Shown: positions 1 to 7,731 of the stretch, in pieces | Layout: the number at the start of each line of letters is the position of its first letter | Position numbering within the stretch: position 1 is the first letter of the stretch | DNA from: Candidatus Dojkabacteria bacterium | Lineage (GTDB): Bacteria > Patescibacteriota > Dojkabacteria > SC72 > JAHDCA01 | NCBI GenBank assembly: GCA_027036675.1 | Contig: JALWDW010000017.1 | Location: 1-43,052, forward strand | Direction: 5' to 3' | Length of the DNA stretch: 43,052 nucleotides | The notes under the pieces: generated by a model | Seen by the model: the letters and a program-made list of their open reading frames with translations, nothing else | The model's database searches: none | Told to the model about the DNA's origin: nothing | Position numbers and translations under genes: made by a program

Positions 1-193
1 TTTAGATAGAAAGTTGAAACTCATTCACTTTTATCTGAAAGAAAAGGCAACTTTTGAGTGGGGTAGGCAAAAATAGCAACCGTTTTTGGCCTTTAACCCG
101 CAAAATCACGGATTTCACCCCGCCGATCCCGTGGCGACGGGCATTCGCTCCAAAGGGTGCGCCCCAACCCCGGCGTCGTGCTATAATACCCTC
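1..193. other. Gene-free leader upstream of yebC
   Basis: No credible coding sequence is visible. An in-frame upstream ATG at 86 would extend yebC by 36 residues, but that extension is unlike the family and lies upstream of the -10 box. A short GC-rich hairpin (CCCGT-GGCG-ACGGG) lies around 127-141. The gene to the left is not in the window. Confidence 0.5.
179..187 (+). promoter_or_regulatory. Extended -10 promoter of yebC, giving an almost leaderless transcript
   Basis: The sequence reads TG-C-TATAAT, a perfect extended -10 element. Only six bases separate it from the yebC ATG at 194, so the expected transcription start falls at or next to the start codon. No good -35 box is present, as is usual for extended -10 promoters. 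The same TGCTATAAT string precedes two other genes (16058-16066 and 29559-29567, both minus strand). Confidence 0.7.
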
Positions 194-991
194 ATGGCTG
201 GACATTCCAAGTGGTCAAAAATCAAACACAAAAAAGCGATCAAAGACGCTAAAAAAGGAAAAATATTCTCCATCTACGCGCAGAAAATCGCTGTAGCATC
301 CAGAGACGGCGGTCCGGACCCGGACATGAATTTCAGCCTGCGATTACTCGTGCAAAACGCAAAAAAAGCCGGCATGCCTCAAAACAATATCGATAGGGCG
401 ATCGCAAGGGGAGCGGGTACGGGCTCGGACGGAGTACGCATAGAAGACGTCACTTACGAGGCGATAGCCCCGCACAATGTCGGCCTGATCATCGAAACTG
501 TGACAGACAACAAAAACCGTACCGTGGCGACATTGCGTAAGACAATAGGGGACAATGGCGGGCAATTTGCCGAAAACGGGGCGGTGATGTGGAAGTTTGA
601 CCGCAAGGGATTGGTAACTTTGCGTCCCGCGCGTATGGTCAAAAGCGAAAAATATGGCAAACCGGATGAAGTGGTGGAAGCACCGGTCGATGAAGTGATG
701 TTGGAAATCATGGATATACCAAATATATCGGATATACAAGAAAATACGGTATGGGACGGTCAGGAAGATATATCCGTACTGGAAGTATACACGGACCCGA
801 CGCATCTGGGGGAAGTACGAGACAGGATTGCCGATGCGGGGTATATCCTGCGAGAAGCTGAGTTGGTCTACACTCCAAAAGACTTGCAAACCGGCTTCAC
901 GGACGAAGAGCTGGGGAAAATATCCGCCTTTATCTCCACGATAGAAGAACTGGACGACGTGAAGAGTGTTTACTCTGATATTGCGCTCTGA
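194..991 (+). CDS. yebC: YebC/PmpR family protein
   Basis: A 265-residue cytoplasmic protein of the YebC/PmpR/TACO1 family. Members are known as DNA-binding regulators and, more recently, as ribosome-associated factors that ease translation of proline-rich stretches. The N-terminus begins MAGHSKWSKIKHKK, the family's hallmark. This fixes the start at 194 rather than at the upstream ATG at 86. Further signatures are the NAKKAGMPQNNIDRAI helix and the central YEAIAPHNVGLIIETVTDN segment. It has full family length with no disruption. It is the first gene of the run yebC-ruvC-ruvA-ruvB; yebC next to ruvC is a widespread arrangement. ruvC follows after 20 bases. Transcription probably starts at the TGCTATAAT element just upstream. 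Identity is very secure; the exact role in this lineage is not shown by the sequence. Confidence 0.96.
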   Translation: MAGHSKWSKIKHKKAIKDAKKGKIFSIYAQKIAVASRDGGPDPDMNFSLRLLVQNAKKAGMPQNNIDRAIARGAGTGSDGVRIEDVTYEAIAPHNVGLIIETVTDNKNRTVATLRKTIGDNGGQFAENGAVMWKFDRKGLVTLRPARMVKSEKYGKPDEVVEAPVDEVMLEIMDIPNISDIQENTVWDGQEDISVLEVYTDPTHLGEVRDRIADAGYILREAELVYTPKDLQTGFTDEELGKISAFISTIEELDDVKSVYSDIAL

Positions 992-1011
992 TGATTGATT
1001 GAAAACGCATC

Positions 1012-1509
1012 ATGTTGATACTAGGAATAGATCCCGGCTACGCTATCGTAGGTTGGGCGGTGATGGAGATTACCGGTCCCGCGTCCAGAGCGTTGTTGGA
1101 ATGCGGGGTGATAGAAACGGATAAAGGGCTCCCGATGGCGACGAGGTTGAAAGAGGTCTATGACGATATCAATCTGATAATAGATCGCTTTTCCCCCGAC
1201 TACGCAGGTATAGAAAAGGTCATGTTGCACAAGAACGTCAAGACCGCCACCAAGGTTGGGGAGGCAACGGGTGTCATATTGTTGGCGCTGGAAGAAAAAG
1301 ATATTCCGATATACGAGGTAACACCGTTGCAGGTGAAAAACGCCGTCAGTGGGTACGGAAGGGCGGACAAAGCCCAAGTACAGAGGTCTGTGAAATTGTT
1401 GTGCGGGTTGGAGGAGGCTCCCAAGCCTGATGATGCGGCCGATGCTGTGGCGATCGCGATCACGGCCTATGACCATATCGTGACCAACACAAAACAGGAG
1501 TTATATTGA
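1012..1509 (+). CDS. ruvC: Crossover junction endodeoxyribonuclease RuvC
   Basis: A 165-residue Holliday-junction resolvase that nicks two opposed strands in the RuvABC complex during recombinational repair. The RNase H-like fold is recognisable from GIDPG near the N-terminus. Four acidic residues sit where the family has its metal-binding catalytic set: D7, E68 (in GIEKVMLHKN), D141 and D144 (in PDDAADAVAIA). Length matches the family (160-175 residues). It follows yebC by 20 bases, probably in one transcript, and precedes ruvA by 65 bases. A second promoter lies in that gap. Nothing is missing or interrupted. Confidence 0.96.
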   Translation: MLILGIDPGYAIVGWAVMEITGPASRALLECGVIETDKGLPMATRLKEVYDDINLIIDRFSPDYAGIEKVMLHKNVKTATKVGEATGVILLALEEKDIPIYEVTPLQVKNAVSGYGRADKAQVQRSVKLLCGLEEAPKPDDAADAVAIAITAYDHIVTNTKQELY

Positions 1510-1531
1510 GGGACCTCTGACATGCAAACAG

Positions 1532-1540
1532 TGATATAAT
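1532..1540 (+). promoter_or_regulatory. Extended -10 promoter before ruvA
   Basis: TG-A-TATAAT lies in the ruvC-ruvA gap, 34 bases before the ruvA ATG. It predicts a leader of about 28 bases carrying AAAGGA six bases before the start codon. This is one of few Shine-Dalgarno-like sites in the window. ruvAB may therefore be transcribed separately from yebC-ruvC. Confidence 0.6.
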
Positions 1541-1574
1541 GCGGTGATATACTTTCTAGACAAAAGGACATACA

Positions 1575-2177
1575 ATGATTGCATATATCAAAGGCGAATT
1601 GCTCGATGTCGGTGTGGACGGTGATACTGCGTATGCGGAGGTGCTGACACAATCCGGAGTCGGGTATAAGGTTTGGTTGCCGACTTTGCCGAGCGCTTTG
1701 GATACAGCCGAGGAAGCGGAATTTTTCATAGAAAGTGTCTATCGCGAGGACAGCCAAGCCTTGTACGGCTTTTTTACCGGCAGGCAGAGGGAGTATTCTC
1801 GTATATTAACAGGCATATCCGGTATCGGTCCGAAGACGGCGTTGAATATCGTTTCCGCGTTTGATATGGATACGTTTGCCGGATTGGTGGAAGCCGGGGA
1901 ATTCGCCGTGCTGAGCAAACAGGTCAAAGGCCTGGGCACGAAAGGTGCGAAAAGGATAATCCTGGAGTTGCAAGGGAAACTGGTACTAACGTCAACTGAG
2001 AAAGCAGATCCCGTCGGTGCTGGCGAGGACAACGAATTGTTCGGTGATATCAAGATGGCATTGGAAAGCCTCGGTTACAGGGGTGGTGAATTGCGTGATA
2101 AAATGACCTTGGCCCGTCGTATTATCGGTGAAAATGCCGATATTACGGTAGAAGCTTTGTTGGTGAAATTATTGTAA
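1575..2177 (+). CDS. ruvA: Holliday junction branch migration protein RuvA
   Basis: A 200-residue subunit that binds the four-way junction and loads the RuvB motors. The N-terminal OB-fold starts MIAYIKGELLDV and includes SGVGYKVWLP. Two helix-hairpin-helix motifs follow, ISGIGPKTALNIVS (about 80-93) and VKGLGTKGAKRIILEL (about 117-132). A linker leads to the C-terminal RuvB-contacting domain (about 153-200, with ALESLGYRGGE). The length is typical. It starts at an ATG preceded by AAAGGA and ends 13 bases before ruvB, consistent with co-expression. Confidence 0.96.
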   Translation: MIAYIKGELLDVGVDGDTAYAEVLTQSGVGYKVWLPTLPSALDTAEEAEFFIESVYREDSQALYGFFTGRQREYSRILTGISGIGPKTALNIVSAFDMDTFAGLVEAGEFAVLSKQVKGLGTKGAKRIILELQGKLVLTSTEKADPVGAGEDNELFGDIKMALESLGYRGGELRDKMTLARRIIGENADITVEALLVKLL

Positions 2178-2190
2178 AACCGTACAAAGG

Positions 2191-3231
2191 ATGATAAAGA
2201 CAAGCGACACAACCAAAAGCAAAAAACAAACGCACGCAAAAGAAGACAAAGGGTTGCGGAGTAAGATCTATGACAATAAATTCCGTCCAAAGACGTTGCA
2301 AGATATGGTGGGGCGCGCGAAGGAGAAGGAAAAGGTGCTGATGATGCTCAACGCCGCTCGAAGTAGGGGAGAGGTGCTGGATCATATACTGTTCTACGGT
2401 CCACCCGGACTGGGGAAAACTACATTTGCCCTTGCCATCGCCAACGAATTGCAGGCCAATTTACATGTGACATCCGGGCCTGCCATCACAAAGCAAGGCG
2501 ATCTTGCAGCGATATTGACCTCATTGCAAAAAAACGATGTCTTGTTTATAGATGAAATTCATAGGTTACCCAGAGCTATCGAAGAGATTATTTACCCCGC
2601 CATGGAGGATATGGTGGTGGATATTGTGATGGGCAAAGGGCAGACGGCCAAGACGATACGTCTGCCGATCCAACCTTTCACTTTGATAGGAGCCACTACG
2701 CAGATTGCCAAGTTGAGCGCCCCATTGCGAGATAGGTTCGGACTGTTGCAACGATTGGAGTACTACGAAGTAGATGAGTTGGCCGAATTGATCCGCAGGG
2801 CGTGCGCATTGGAGCAGGTCAGCATGACGGACGATGCGGTCAAAGAAATTGCGGCTCGCTCACGCGGGACGGCGAGGATCGCGTTGAGACTTTTCAAGAG
2901 GGTGAGGGATTACGCACATAGTCGGCAAGGTGCGGGTGATATAAAAGTTACGCAAGAAGGGGCTGTCCAAGCGATGGACTTATTTGCTATCGATAAGTAT
3001 GGGCTGGACAAACTGGATCGAGATATGTTGCGCATCATGGCGGACAGCTATGGTGGCGGGCCGGTCGGGTTAGGTACTTTGGCTGCAGCCTTGTCGGAGG
3101 ATCAAAACACGATCGCCGATTTACATGAACCGTATCTGATGCAGTTGGGATTTATCAAGCGCACATCGCAGGGTAGGGTGCTCACCCAAAAAGGTGCGGA
3201 ATATATAAGCGGTATGCAATCATTTATTTAA
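2191..3231 (+). CDS. ruvB: Holliday junction branch migration ATPase RuvB
   Basis: A 346-residue AAA+ helicase motor that drives branch migration with RuvA. Walker A is GPPGLGKT (70-77) and Walker B is DEIH (121-124). Sensor 1 is GATT (167-170), the arginine-finger region is APLRDRFG (177-184) and the sensor-2 arginine is in GTARIALR. The C-terminal winged helix includes GGGPVGLGTLAAAL and EPYLMQLGFIKRT. The first ~20 residues are a lysine-rich extension beyond the usual start. It follows ruvA by 13 bases, with AAAGG directly before the ATG, and is followed after 28 bases by a membrane protein. Confidence 0.96.
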   Translation: MIKTSDTTKSKKQTHAKEDKGLRSKIYDNKFRPKTLQDMVGRAKEKEKVLMMLNAARSRGEVLDHILFYGPPGLGKTTFALAIANELQANLHVTSGPAITKQGDLAAILTSLQKNDVLFIDEIHRLPRAIEEIIYPAMEDMVVDIVMGKGQTAKTIRLPIQPFTLIGATTQIAKLSAPLRDRFGLLQRLEYYEVDELAELIRRACALEQVSMTDDAVKEIAARSRGTARIALRLFKRVRDYAHSRQGAGDIKVTQEGAVQAMDLFAIDKYGLDKLDRDMLRIMADSYGGGPVGLGTLAAALSEDQNTIADLHEPYLMQLGFIKRTSQGRVLTQKGAEYISGMQSFI

Positions 3232-3259
3232 TTCCGGATAAATTGAAGATCGATACGAC

Positions 3260-4132
3260 ATGAGAATATTGAAATCGGCGAAAAGGATGGTCTCTACGGA
3301 GCATCTGCCGATCAATGACAAAGTTGGTGATCGGTACAACAAAAGGGCGAGGTTTATGTTTTTGGCTACGGTGCTAAGTGTGGTATTGTTGCTGGATAAA
3401 TTGTCTTTGCATATCGTCGGTACTCAACCGCATAGCTTGTTGTACTTGGTCGTGGCAGTATTTGTATTTGTGTATATAGGGTTGGTATGGGCTTTTGATT
3501 TCAATGTGAAGAAAAGCAGTTTGCTTGTCCTGATCCCGCAGAGCGCTTCGTTTGTAGCTTTGCAAGCGATGTTTATAGAGGTGTTTTTTTTCAGGAGAAA
3601 TTTTCGCAGGTTGTATGAATTGTTACTGTTTGTGATGCTGTTTTCTTTTATCTTTGCAAGCACTTATGTGGCTTTTTTGATGACGAATATTTTCAATGTC
3701 GAGCAGTATCGGGATTTGCCGTTGCGTCAGGTGGCACGGACCGTATCGTATGCATTTACCGTACTGGCCGCTTATTACATCACTTATACGCTTTTGTTGT
3801 TGGGTATCAATGTCTGGTGGACGGTATCGATCTTGTTTCTCGTTTATTTGTTCTTTAATATCACGCATCACTATTCCAAGGGGCGGAGCCTCGATACAAA
3901 CGCCGATATACTTGTCTACATGAGTATGGCGCAGGTGTTGGCGACGTTTGCGATGATGATTTGGGGTGGGCGGTACGAACTTTCCGCTGTCGTGTCGGCT
4001 GCGGTGGCTTTTGCCGTGCACGGCGTGTTGATGCACAAAGAGGAAGATATCTTCAATAAGGGTGTGTTGATAGCGTACGGAGTGGTCATCGCCCTGGGCT
4101 TTGCGTTGAGTGTGTTGATAAGGGTTCTTTAA
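3260..4132 (+). CDS. Multi-spanning membrane protein of unknown function
   Basis: I do not recognise a named family. The 290-residue product has a basic cytosolic N-terminus of about 30 residues and then roughly eight or nine hydrophobic segments (near 33-53, 60-80, 86-106, 118-141, 163-182, 184-201, 217-236, 240-257 and 266-288). An aromatic- and arginine-rich loop (FFFRRNFRRLYE) sits between the third and fourth. No transporter or enzyme motif is evident. It lies 28 bases after ruvB in the same direction and may be read through from the ruv genes, but nothing links it to recombination. Its stop codon overlaps the start of a dispersed hairpin repeat at 4129-4180. Confidence 0.8.
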   Translation: MRILKSAKRMVSTEHLPINDKVGDRYNKRARFMFLATVLSVVLLLDKLSLHIVGTQPHSLLYLVVAVFVFVYIGLVWAFDFNVKKSSLLVLIPQSASFVALQAMFIEVFFFRRNFRRLYELLLFVMLFSFIFASTYVAFLMTNIFNVEQYRDLPLRQVARTVSYAFTVLAAYYITYTLLLLGINVWWTVSILFLVYLFFNITHHYSKGRSLDTNADILVYMSMAQVLATFAMMIWGGRYELSAVVSAAVAFAVHGVLMHKEEDIFNKGVLIAYGVVIALGFALSVLIRVL

Positions 4133-4180
4133 TGCCTCCGGCGTAATTCCCCGACCGTAAGGTCATGGGAGAGGCTTCAT
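4129..4180. repeat. REP-like intergenic hairpin, copy R1
   Basis: The sequence can fold as nested stems: GCCT/AGGC outside, TCCC/GGGA in the middle, and GACC-GTAA-GGTC at the tip with a GNRA-type loop. The left arm begins TTTAATGCCTCCGG and overlaps the TAA stop of the upstream gene. The same left arm recurs at 20677 and 31888, and the tip and right arm recur at 20917-20949. There is no T-tract, so it is not a classical terminator, though it could protect the 3' end of the mRNA. Confidence 0.65.
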
Positions 4181-4190
4181 TGTATACGCA

Positions 4191-4301
4191 GATGAAATTC
4201 TAATGAAGTTTTCACCTCAGCTAGTCGTCCTCGACTGAAGGCTTTCTCCGCCCGGAGGGAGTTTCACTTGTATGCGGATGAAAATCTAATGAAGTTTTCA
4301 C
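4191..4301. repeat. 111-bp repeat, copy 1
   Basis: This unit is repeated at 4569-4679 with four differences over 111 bases by my count. It starts and ends with a 25-base motif (GATGAAATTC...TTTTCAC) and encloses two small hairpins, AGTCG/CGACT and CTCCG/CGGAG. A degenerate extra copy of the 25-base motif is at 4357-4382, giving five motif copies between 4191 and 4679. I see no coding function. Confidence 0.8.
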
Positions 4302-4356
4302 CCTTGGTGGAGCCTCAGCGGCAGCGACTCCGCTCGCAGAGTTGCCTTTGTATACG

Positions 4357-4382
4357 GATGAAAAATTTAATGAAAATTTCAC
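4357..4382. repeat. Degenerate copy of the 25-base motif
   Basis: This GATGAAAAATTTAATG-type copy lies between the two 111-bp units, preceded by TGTATACG as other copies are preceded by TGTATGC or TGTATACGC. It carries a few substitutions and one extra A relative to the consensus. Confidence 0.6.
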
Positions 4383-4568
4383 CCTGGGTTCATTCCTGCC
4401 TCCGGCTGAATTCTGCATGTGCGTGGATGTAGTCCACGAGGAGCTACAGTGGGTGAGCTCCGCTGCGAGTAAGGGGATACCTTTCTTCGCAGATGAGTGC
4501 AGCCTTTGTGGCTTCACCGCCTATTCCACGCCCGCAGGCCAGCCCCGCTGGAGATGCTCTTTCACACG

Positions 4569-4679
4569 GATGAAATTCTAATGAAGTTTTCACCTCAGCT
4601 AGTCGCCCTCGACTGAGGGCTTTCTCCGCCCGGAGGGAGTTTCACTTGTATGCAGATGAAATTCTAATGAAGTTTTCAC
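4569..4679. repeat. 111-bp repeat, copy 2
   Basis: Second near-identical copy of the unit at 4191-4301, in the same orientation, with the same terminal motifs and internal hairpins. The 267 bases between the copies are unique apart from the degenerate motif at 4357 and a partial 'TGCCTCCGGC' echo of the REP-like arm near 4397. Confidence 0.8.
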
Positions 4680-4787
4680 TCTCCGTGCAGTGCGTTGGGG
4701 TTTTACGGCCACCACCGACCGCAACCATGGTTATGATTACGTATGGAGATTTAACGCCTCCCGGTTGGGCTCATGAAGTAGGGTAGG

Positions 4788-5175
4788 GGGGTAAACCCCA
4801 GGCTTGACAAAGGATCCCTATTACCATGGGAATAACTACCAGGGAAATCTGATGCTTAATATATGTTCAATCGGAATTTAATGGTGCACACATGCTGTGG
4901 CCTCTGTGTATTCCTTGTAGTCATGGTATTTACCAATACTTTGTAGTTGCAGTAGATGATACGATCTACCTAAACATACATACGGAGTGGGTTGCCGTGT
5001 CATCTATCGTGCCTTGCGAAAATGTCCCCAAAAAAGCGGTGCCTTCGTCCCCAATGCGCTGTATAAGCCATAGCCACGCGGTATTGGCATATGCCGTATT
5101 TGCTCCGTTATTGTACGGCAGGTAAGGGTGCCGGGGTTTTGTGCCATGAGTGGGTATGAAGACCGGGTCTCACCC
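4788..5175. repeat. Dispersed non-coding element, copy A
   Basis: This stretch aligns with the reverse complement of 11768-12242 (copy B). Shared landmarks in the same order are a GGGG-loop-CCCC hairpin (4788-4799), TTGACAAAGG (4804-4813) followed by ACCATGGGAATAAC, an exact 16-mer (4936-4951), and an exact 21-mer (5149-5169). Between landmarks the similarity is diffuse but clear; B carries roughly 60 extra bases near A position 4890. A 77-codon open frame (4892-5125) runs through A, but the equivalent frame in B has stops. It could be a structured RNA, a protein-binding array or a decayed gene. Confidence 0.7.
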
Positions 5176-5816
5176 TCGAGTTGGACTTTGTAGGTTCACA
5201 TGACCAGGGTAGGGGGTCTTGTTGGGGTACTCTGGACAGTTCTCCCGGCGGAGCATGCAATCCCACCATTAGTACCGGAATACCAGTGTTTCTGGCATTA
5301 TCTATGCTCGGAAACCTGGTTTCTTAACGTCAAGCGATGACTTCTGCCGCATTTCGGCCCGCAAGTGTAAGGATAGAGTGGGGGAGTACACAACTACCCT
5401 ATAGTTCGTACCACGCTATGTGGATAACCTGTAGAGCACGGTAACCTATAGTTTCGCACCTATTTTTACCAACACGGCTCGCAGAAAGCAGTGTCAAGGA
5501 CCAACGCTTAAATAAAAGAACTTTGACCTAAAAGCTAGAAGGAACCCGAGGGTAAGTGGAGCACTTCCGGGGAGTTGCAACGGAGAGTACCCCATTACCC
5601 AAATGTCTCCATAAATTATACAGAACGGTATCGAGTATAATCACCCTTATATGCGATAGGGAATTATGATAAGATATAAAAAGTGGTATTTGACAATCTT
5701 GATACCTTTCGACGTTTTGTCATTGTATCAAGGTTTCGTCGGCACTTGATTAAAATTATAACAATCTCTCAATTAACTAACTCGCCCATCATTTACTGTT
5801 GATTTATATTCCAATC
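5176..5816. other. Gene-free remainder of the large gap before the recombinase
   Basis: I see no supported gene. Visible details are a pair of direct repeats (ACCCTATAGTTCGTACC near 5396 and ACCTATAGTTTCGCACC near 5450), one exact DnaA-box match (TGTGGATAA, 5419-5427), and increasing A+T from about 5610 towards the recombinase start. It is not recognisable as tmRNA, RNase P RNA, SRP RNA or a known riboswitch by eye. Confidence 0.5.
5698..5732. promoter_or_regulatory. Inverted repeat upstream of the recombinase
   Basis: CTTGATAC (5698-5705) and GTATCAAG (5725-5732) are perfect 8-base arms separated by 19 bases. TTTCGACG follows the left arm and a similar TTCGTCG follows the right arm. It lies about 85 bases before the recombinase ATG. 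It may be an operator or a recombinase-binding site; the arm spacing is wider than a standard dif core. Confidence 0.4.
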
Positions 5817-7253
5817 ATGAAATCATTTCCCAAATTGCCCGACCAGGATTCGTTTTTGTTGGATCTGCAAAATAACAATTATTCAATGCTGACTGTGTAC
5901 AATTACGCTCGCGATTTGTCGATATTCGCGGTTTTCTTGCTAACCCATGGTATTGAATTTACGAATTTGACCAAACAAGATTTGACTGTGTACAAAGGAT
6001 ATCTCCGCAAGGGCCTGCATTTGCGTGATCTAAATGAATTGCGTGGTAAAGCCGACGAAAAGGCTTCTGCAACAACGATAATCGGTACGAAGCGCTCAGA
6101 GGCCGATTTAAGCCCCGAAAATGATGACAGCAGTATATCTACACCTGGGGGAATCCGTAAAACAGATGAAAATACGTATTTGGACGATGTGTACCGCAAG
6201 GTGTTTGGGTCTTGGGGAAAAATGAGCCGTCTTTATCGTACCAAGCCCAAAGAGTCTCATGGTTTGGATGCTGTGAGTGTAAATCGAATGTTGAGTGCTT
6301 TGAGATCGTATTTGAGATACCGGATCGATATGGACTTGGAATACCCGTTGGCTCCTGATGCGGTTAAATTGATCAAAACGACTCGCAAGAAAAAACAGGT
6401 CGCGGAATTTGAGGATCTGGTACGGCTGATCGAGTGTCCTCTGGAATTTGAAAAAGACCGTCGCAACGGGCTTCGCAATCGAGCTATGCTGGAAATACTA
6501 TTTTCAACCGGTATGAGGATTTCCGAGCTTATAAGTTTGGATTTGGATCAGATCAATGCTGATGGTCGTTTGTTTATCACGGGTAAAGGTAAAAAACAAA
6601 GATTTGTTTATCTGACACCGCGCGCGTTGGTTTGGTTGAATATTTATTTGGCTGTGCGTTTACAATATGTCGGGCGTGAAACATTTACTAATACAGATGT
6701 TTCACGGCGGGGTAGTTTGTCAAAAAGTGGCTCTGCGAGTGGGACAGTGACGGTAGGGGGGCTCAGTGAGGATAGTACCGTCTCCCCCACCGGCGACAAA
6801 AATCCGGTGGGGACTCCCCTACTGGGTCGGATTGGGAAAAACGGTGTTCTCGACGATCGGGATATTGAGAATTTGGCGAATGATCATAGGTTGGAGTTTA
6901 TTCATCTACTCGAGTCCTACAGGAGGTCGGGATTTGTGGAAAAGTTCCACTCCCCTGCCCTATTCATCCCGTTTGTCGGGCGCAACGCGAAGAAAGCGGG
7001 TGCGAGGTTGTCCACAAACAGGTTTCAAGAAAAGATTGCGGAATACAGGCGCCGGCTGGGGATCACGGTGCCGACCTCCGCTCATAGTTTGAGGCACGGT
7101 TTTGCAACTTATTTGGCGGAAAACGGGGCGCCGGCGGCGGCAATACAGGTATTGTTGGGGCACGAGAGTTTGAACACGACTACGCGGTACGTACATGCGA
7201 GTGATCGTTTCGCGCAGGCTGAGCATAGTAAGAAGCATCCGTTGCGGGAGTAG
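5817..7253 (+). CDS. XerC/XerD-like tyrosine recombinase with two internal insertions
   Basis: A 478-residue phage-integrase-family site-specific recombinase, against about 300 for typical Xer proteins. I start it at the ATG at 5817; the frame also has a TTG at 5799. The catalytic set is complete: R234 (GMRISE), K257 (TGKGKK), H423 and R426 (HSLRH), H449 (LLGHES) and Y458 (RYVHA). The N-terminal SAM-like DNA-binding domain is recognisable. Extra length comes from two serine/glycine-rich low-complexity insertions, one within the N-terminal domain (about 65-140) and one between the catalytic lysine and HxxR (about 275-345). The second encodes a nested DNA palindrome at 6753-6822. It may act in chromosome dimer resolution or serve a local element; it lies between inverted repeat copies A and B. 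Confidence 0.9.
   Translation: MKSFPKLPDQDSFLLDLQNNNYSMLTVYNYARDLSIFAVFLLTHGIEFTNLTKQDLTVYKGYLRKGLHLRDLNELRGKADEKASATTIIGTKRSEADLSPENDDSSISTPGGIRKTDENTYLDDVYRKVFGSWGKMSRLYRTKPKESHGLDAVSVNRMLSALRSYLRYRIDMDLEYPLAPDAVKLIKTTRKKKQVAEFEDLVRLIECPLEFEKDRRNGLRNRAMLEILFSTGMRISELISLDLDQINADGRLFITGKGKKQRFVYLTPRALVWLNIYLAVRLQYVGRETFTNTDVSRRGSLSKSGSASGTVTVGGLSEDSTVSPTGDKNPVGTPLLGRIGKNGVLDDRDIENLANDHRLEFIHLLESYRRSGFVEKFHSPALFIPFVGRNAKKAGARLSTNRFQEKIAEYRRRLGITVPTSAHSLRHGFATYLAENGAPAAAIQVLLGHESLNTTTRYVHASDRFAQAEHSKKHPLRE
6753..6822. repeat. Nested palindrome inside the recombinase gene
   Basis: The outer arms GTAGGGG (6753-6759) and CCCCTAC (6816-6822) enclose a perfect inner stem, CCCCACCGG (6785-6793) and CCGGTGGGG (6804-6812), with a 10-base loop. 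It lies in frame in a low-complexity insertion absent from ordinary Xer proteins. It looks like a palindromic element that entered the gene without breaking it. Confidence 0.65.
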
Positions 7254-7279
7254 CGATCTCCGGGCTTTGTGGTTATTGA

Positions 7280-7723
7280 CTATTTTTGTTGTCGTGTGGC
7301 CGCTATCGCTTTGTGTCGTTCGTATTCTTGCTCAATTGAGCCGATGAGATCTTGTGTAAATCCGATCTGCTCGATCTCTGGTATCAAGCGCTGACGTGTC
7401 TGTACGGGCAAGCCCTCGAGTACGGTGATCACAAAGGTTATCAGGAAGTACATGATGATTGCGTTGGTACTCTCTTGTTGCATCGCGTCGCGTATAAGGT
7501 TGGACAACGCCCGCGGGTCGGGGGTGTCAGTAGCTAGGATGGTATCGGCTTTGTCGGGGTGAACGCCGTAGTCTACCGCTATCTCCATGGCCCGCTCAAA
7601 TTCTTCTTGGAATACATCCGCCATAGTTTTTTTGTCTTCTGCGGAAATTTCGGGACTCTCGAAGATGATGGACATCGCTTTGGCGACGGTTTCTGCTTCT
7701 CGTGCCGTCTTGTCGTCAGTCAT
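7280..7723 (-). CDS. Small protein with one membrane segment, unknown function
   Basis: A 147-residue protein I do not recognise. An acidic helical N-terminal region (about 1-85) is followed by one hydrophobic segment (NAIIMYFLITFVITVLEGL, about 87-105) and a short helical charged C-terminus ending in RQQK. There is no signal peptide and no catalytic motif. It converges with the recombinase gene, whose stop is 26 bases away. It opens the minus-strand side of an 11-kb block of unrecognised genes. Its promoter appears to be a TATACT box only eight bases before the ATG, overlapped by a 16-bp palindrome, so autoregulation or control by a dimeric repressor is plausible. Confidence 0.7.
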   Translation of the reverse strand: MTDDKTAREAETVAKAMSIIFESPEISAEDKKTMADVFQEEFERAMEIAVDYGVHPDKADTILATDTPDPRALSNLIRDAMQQESTNAIIMYFLITFVITVLEGLPVQTRQRLIPEIEQIGFTQDLIGSIEQEYERHKAIAATRQQK

Positions 7724-7731
7724 ATGGTTTG

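Noticed and set aside
86-193. Extended YebC start at ATG 86
   Set aside because: The family N-terminus MAGHSKW begins at 194, and the extension lies upstream of the -10 box.
4191-4679. CRISPR array
   Set aside because: The 25-base motif copies are unevenly spaced (about 60 to 190 bases), two of the intervals are themselves repeated, and no cas gene is present.
5419-5427. Exact DnaA-box match as evidence for a replication origin
   Set aside because: Only one exact box occurs in a 1.7-kb gap, with no box cluster, no dnaA or dnaN nearby and no measured strand-skew change. One 9-mer can occur by chance.
4133-5798. tmRNA, RNase P RNA or group II intron in the long gap
   Set aside because: None of their conserved cores (tmRNA ends, the GAGGAAAGTCC region of RNase P, intron domain V) could be found on either strand.
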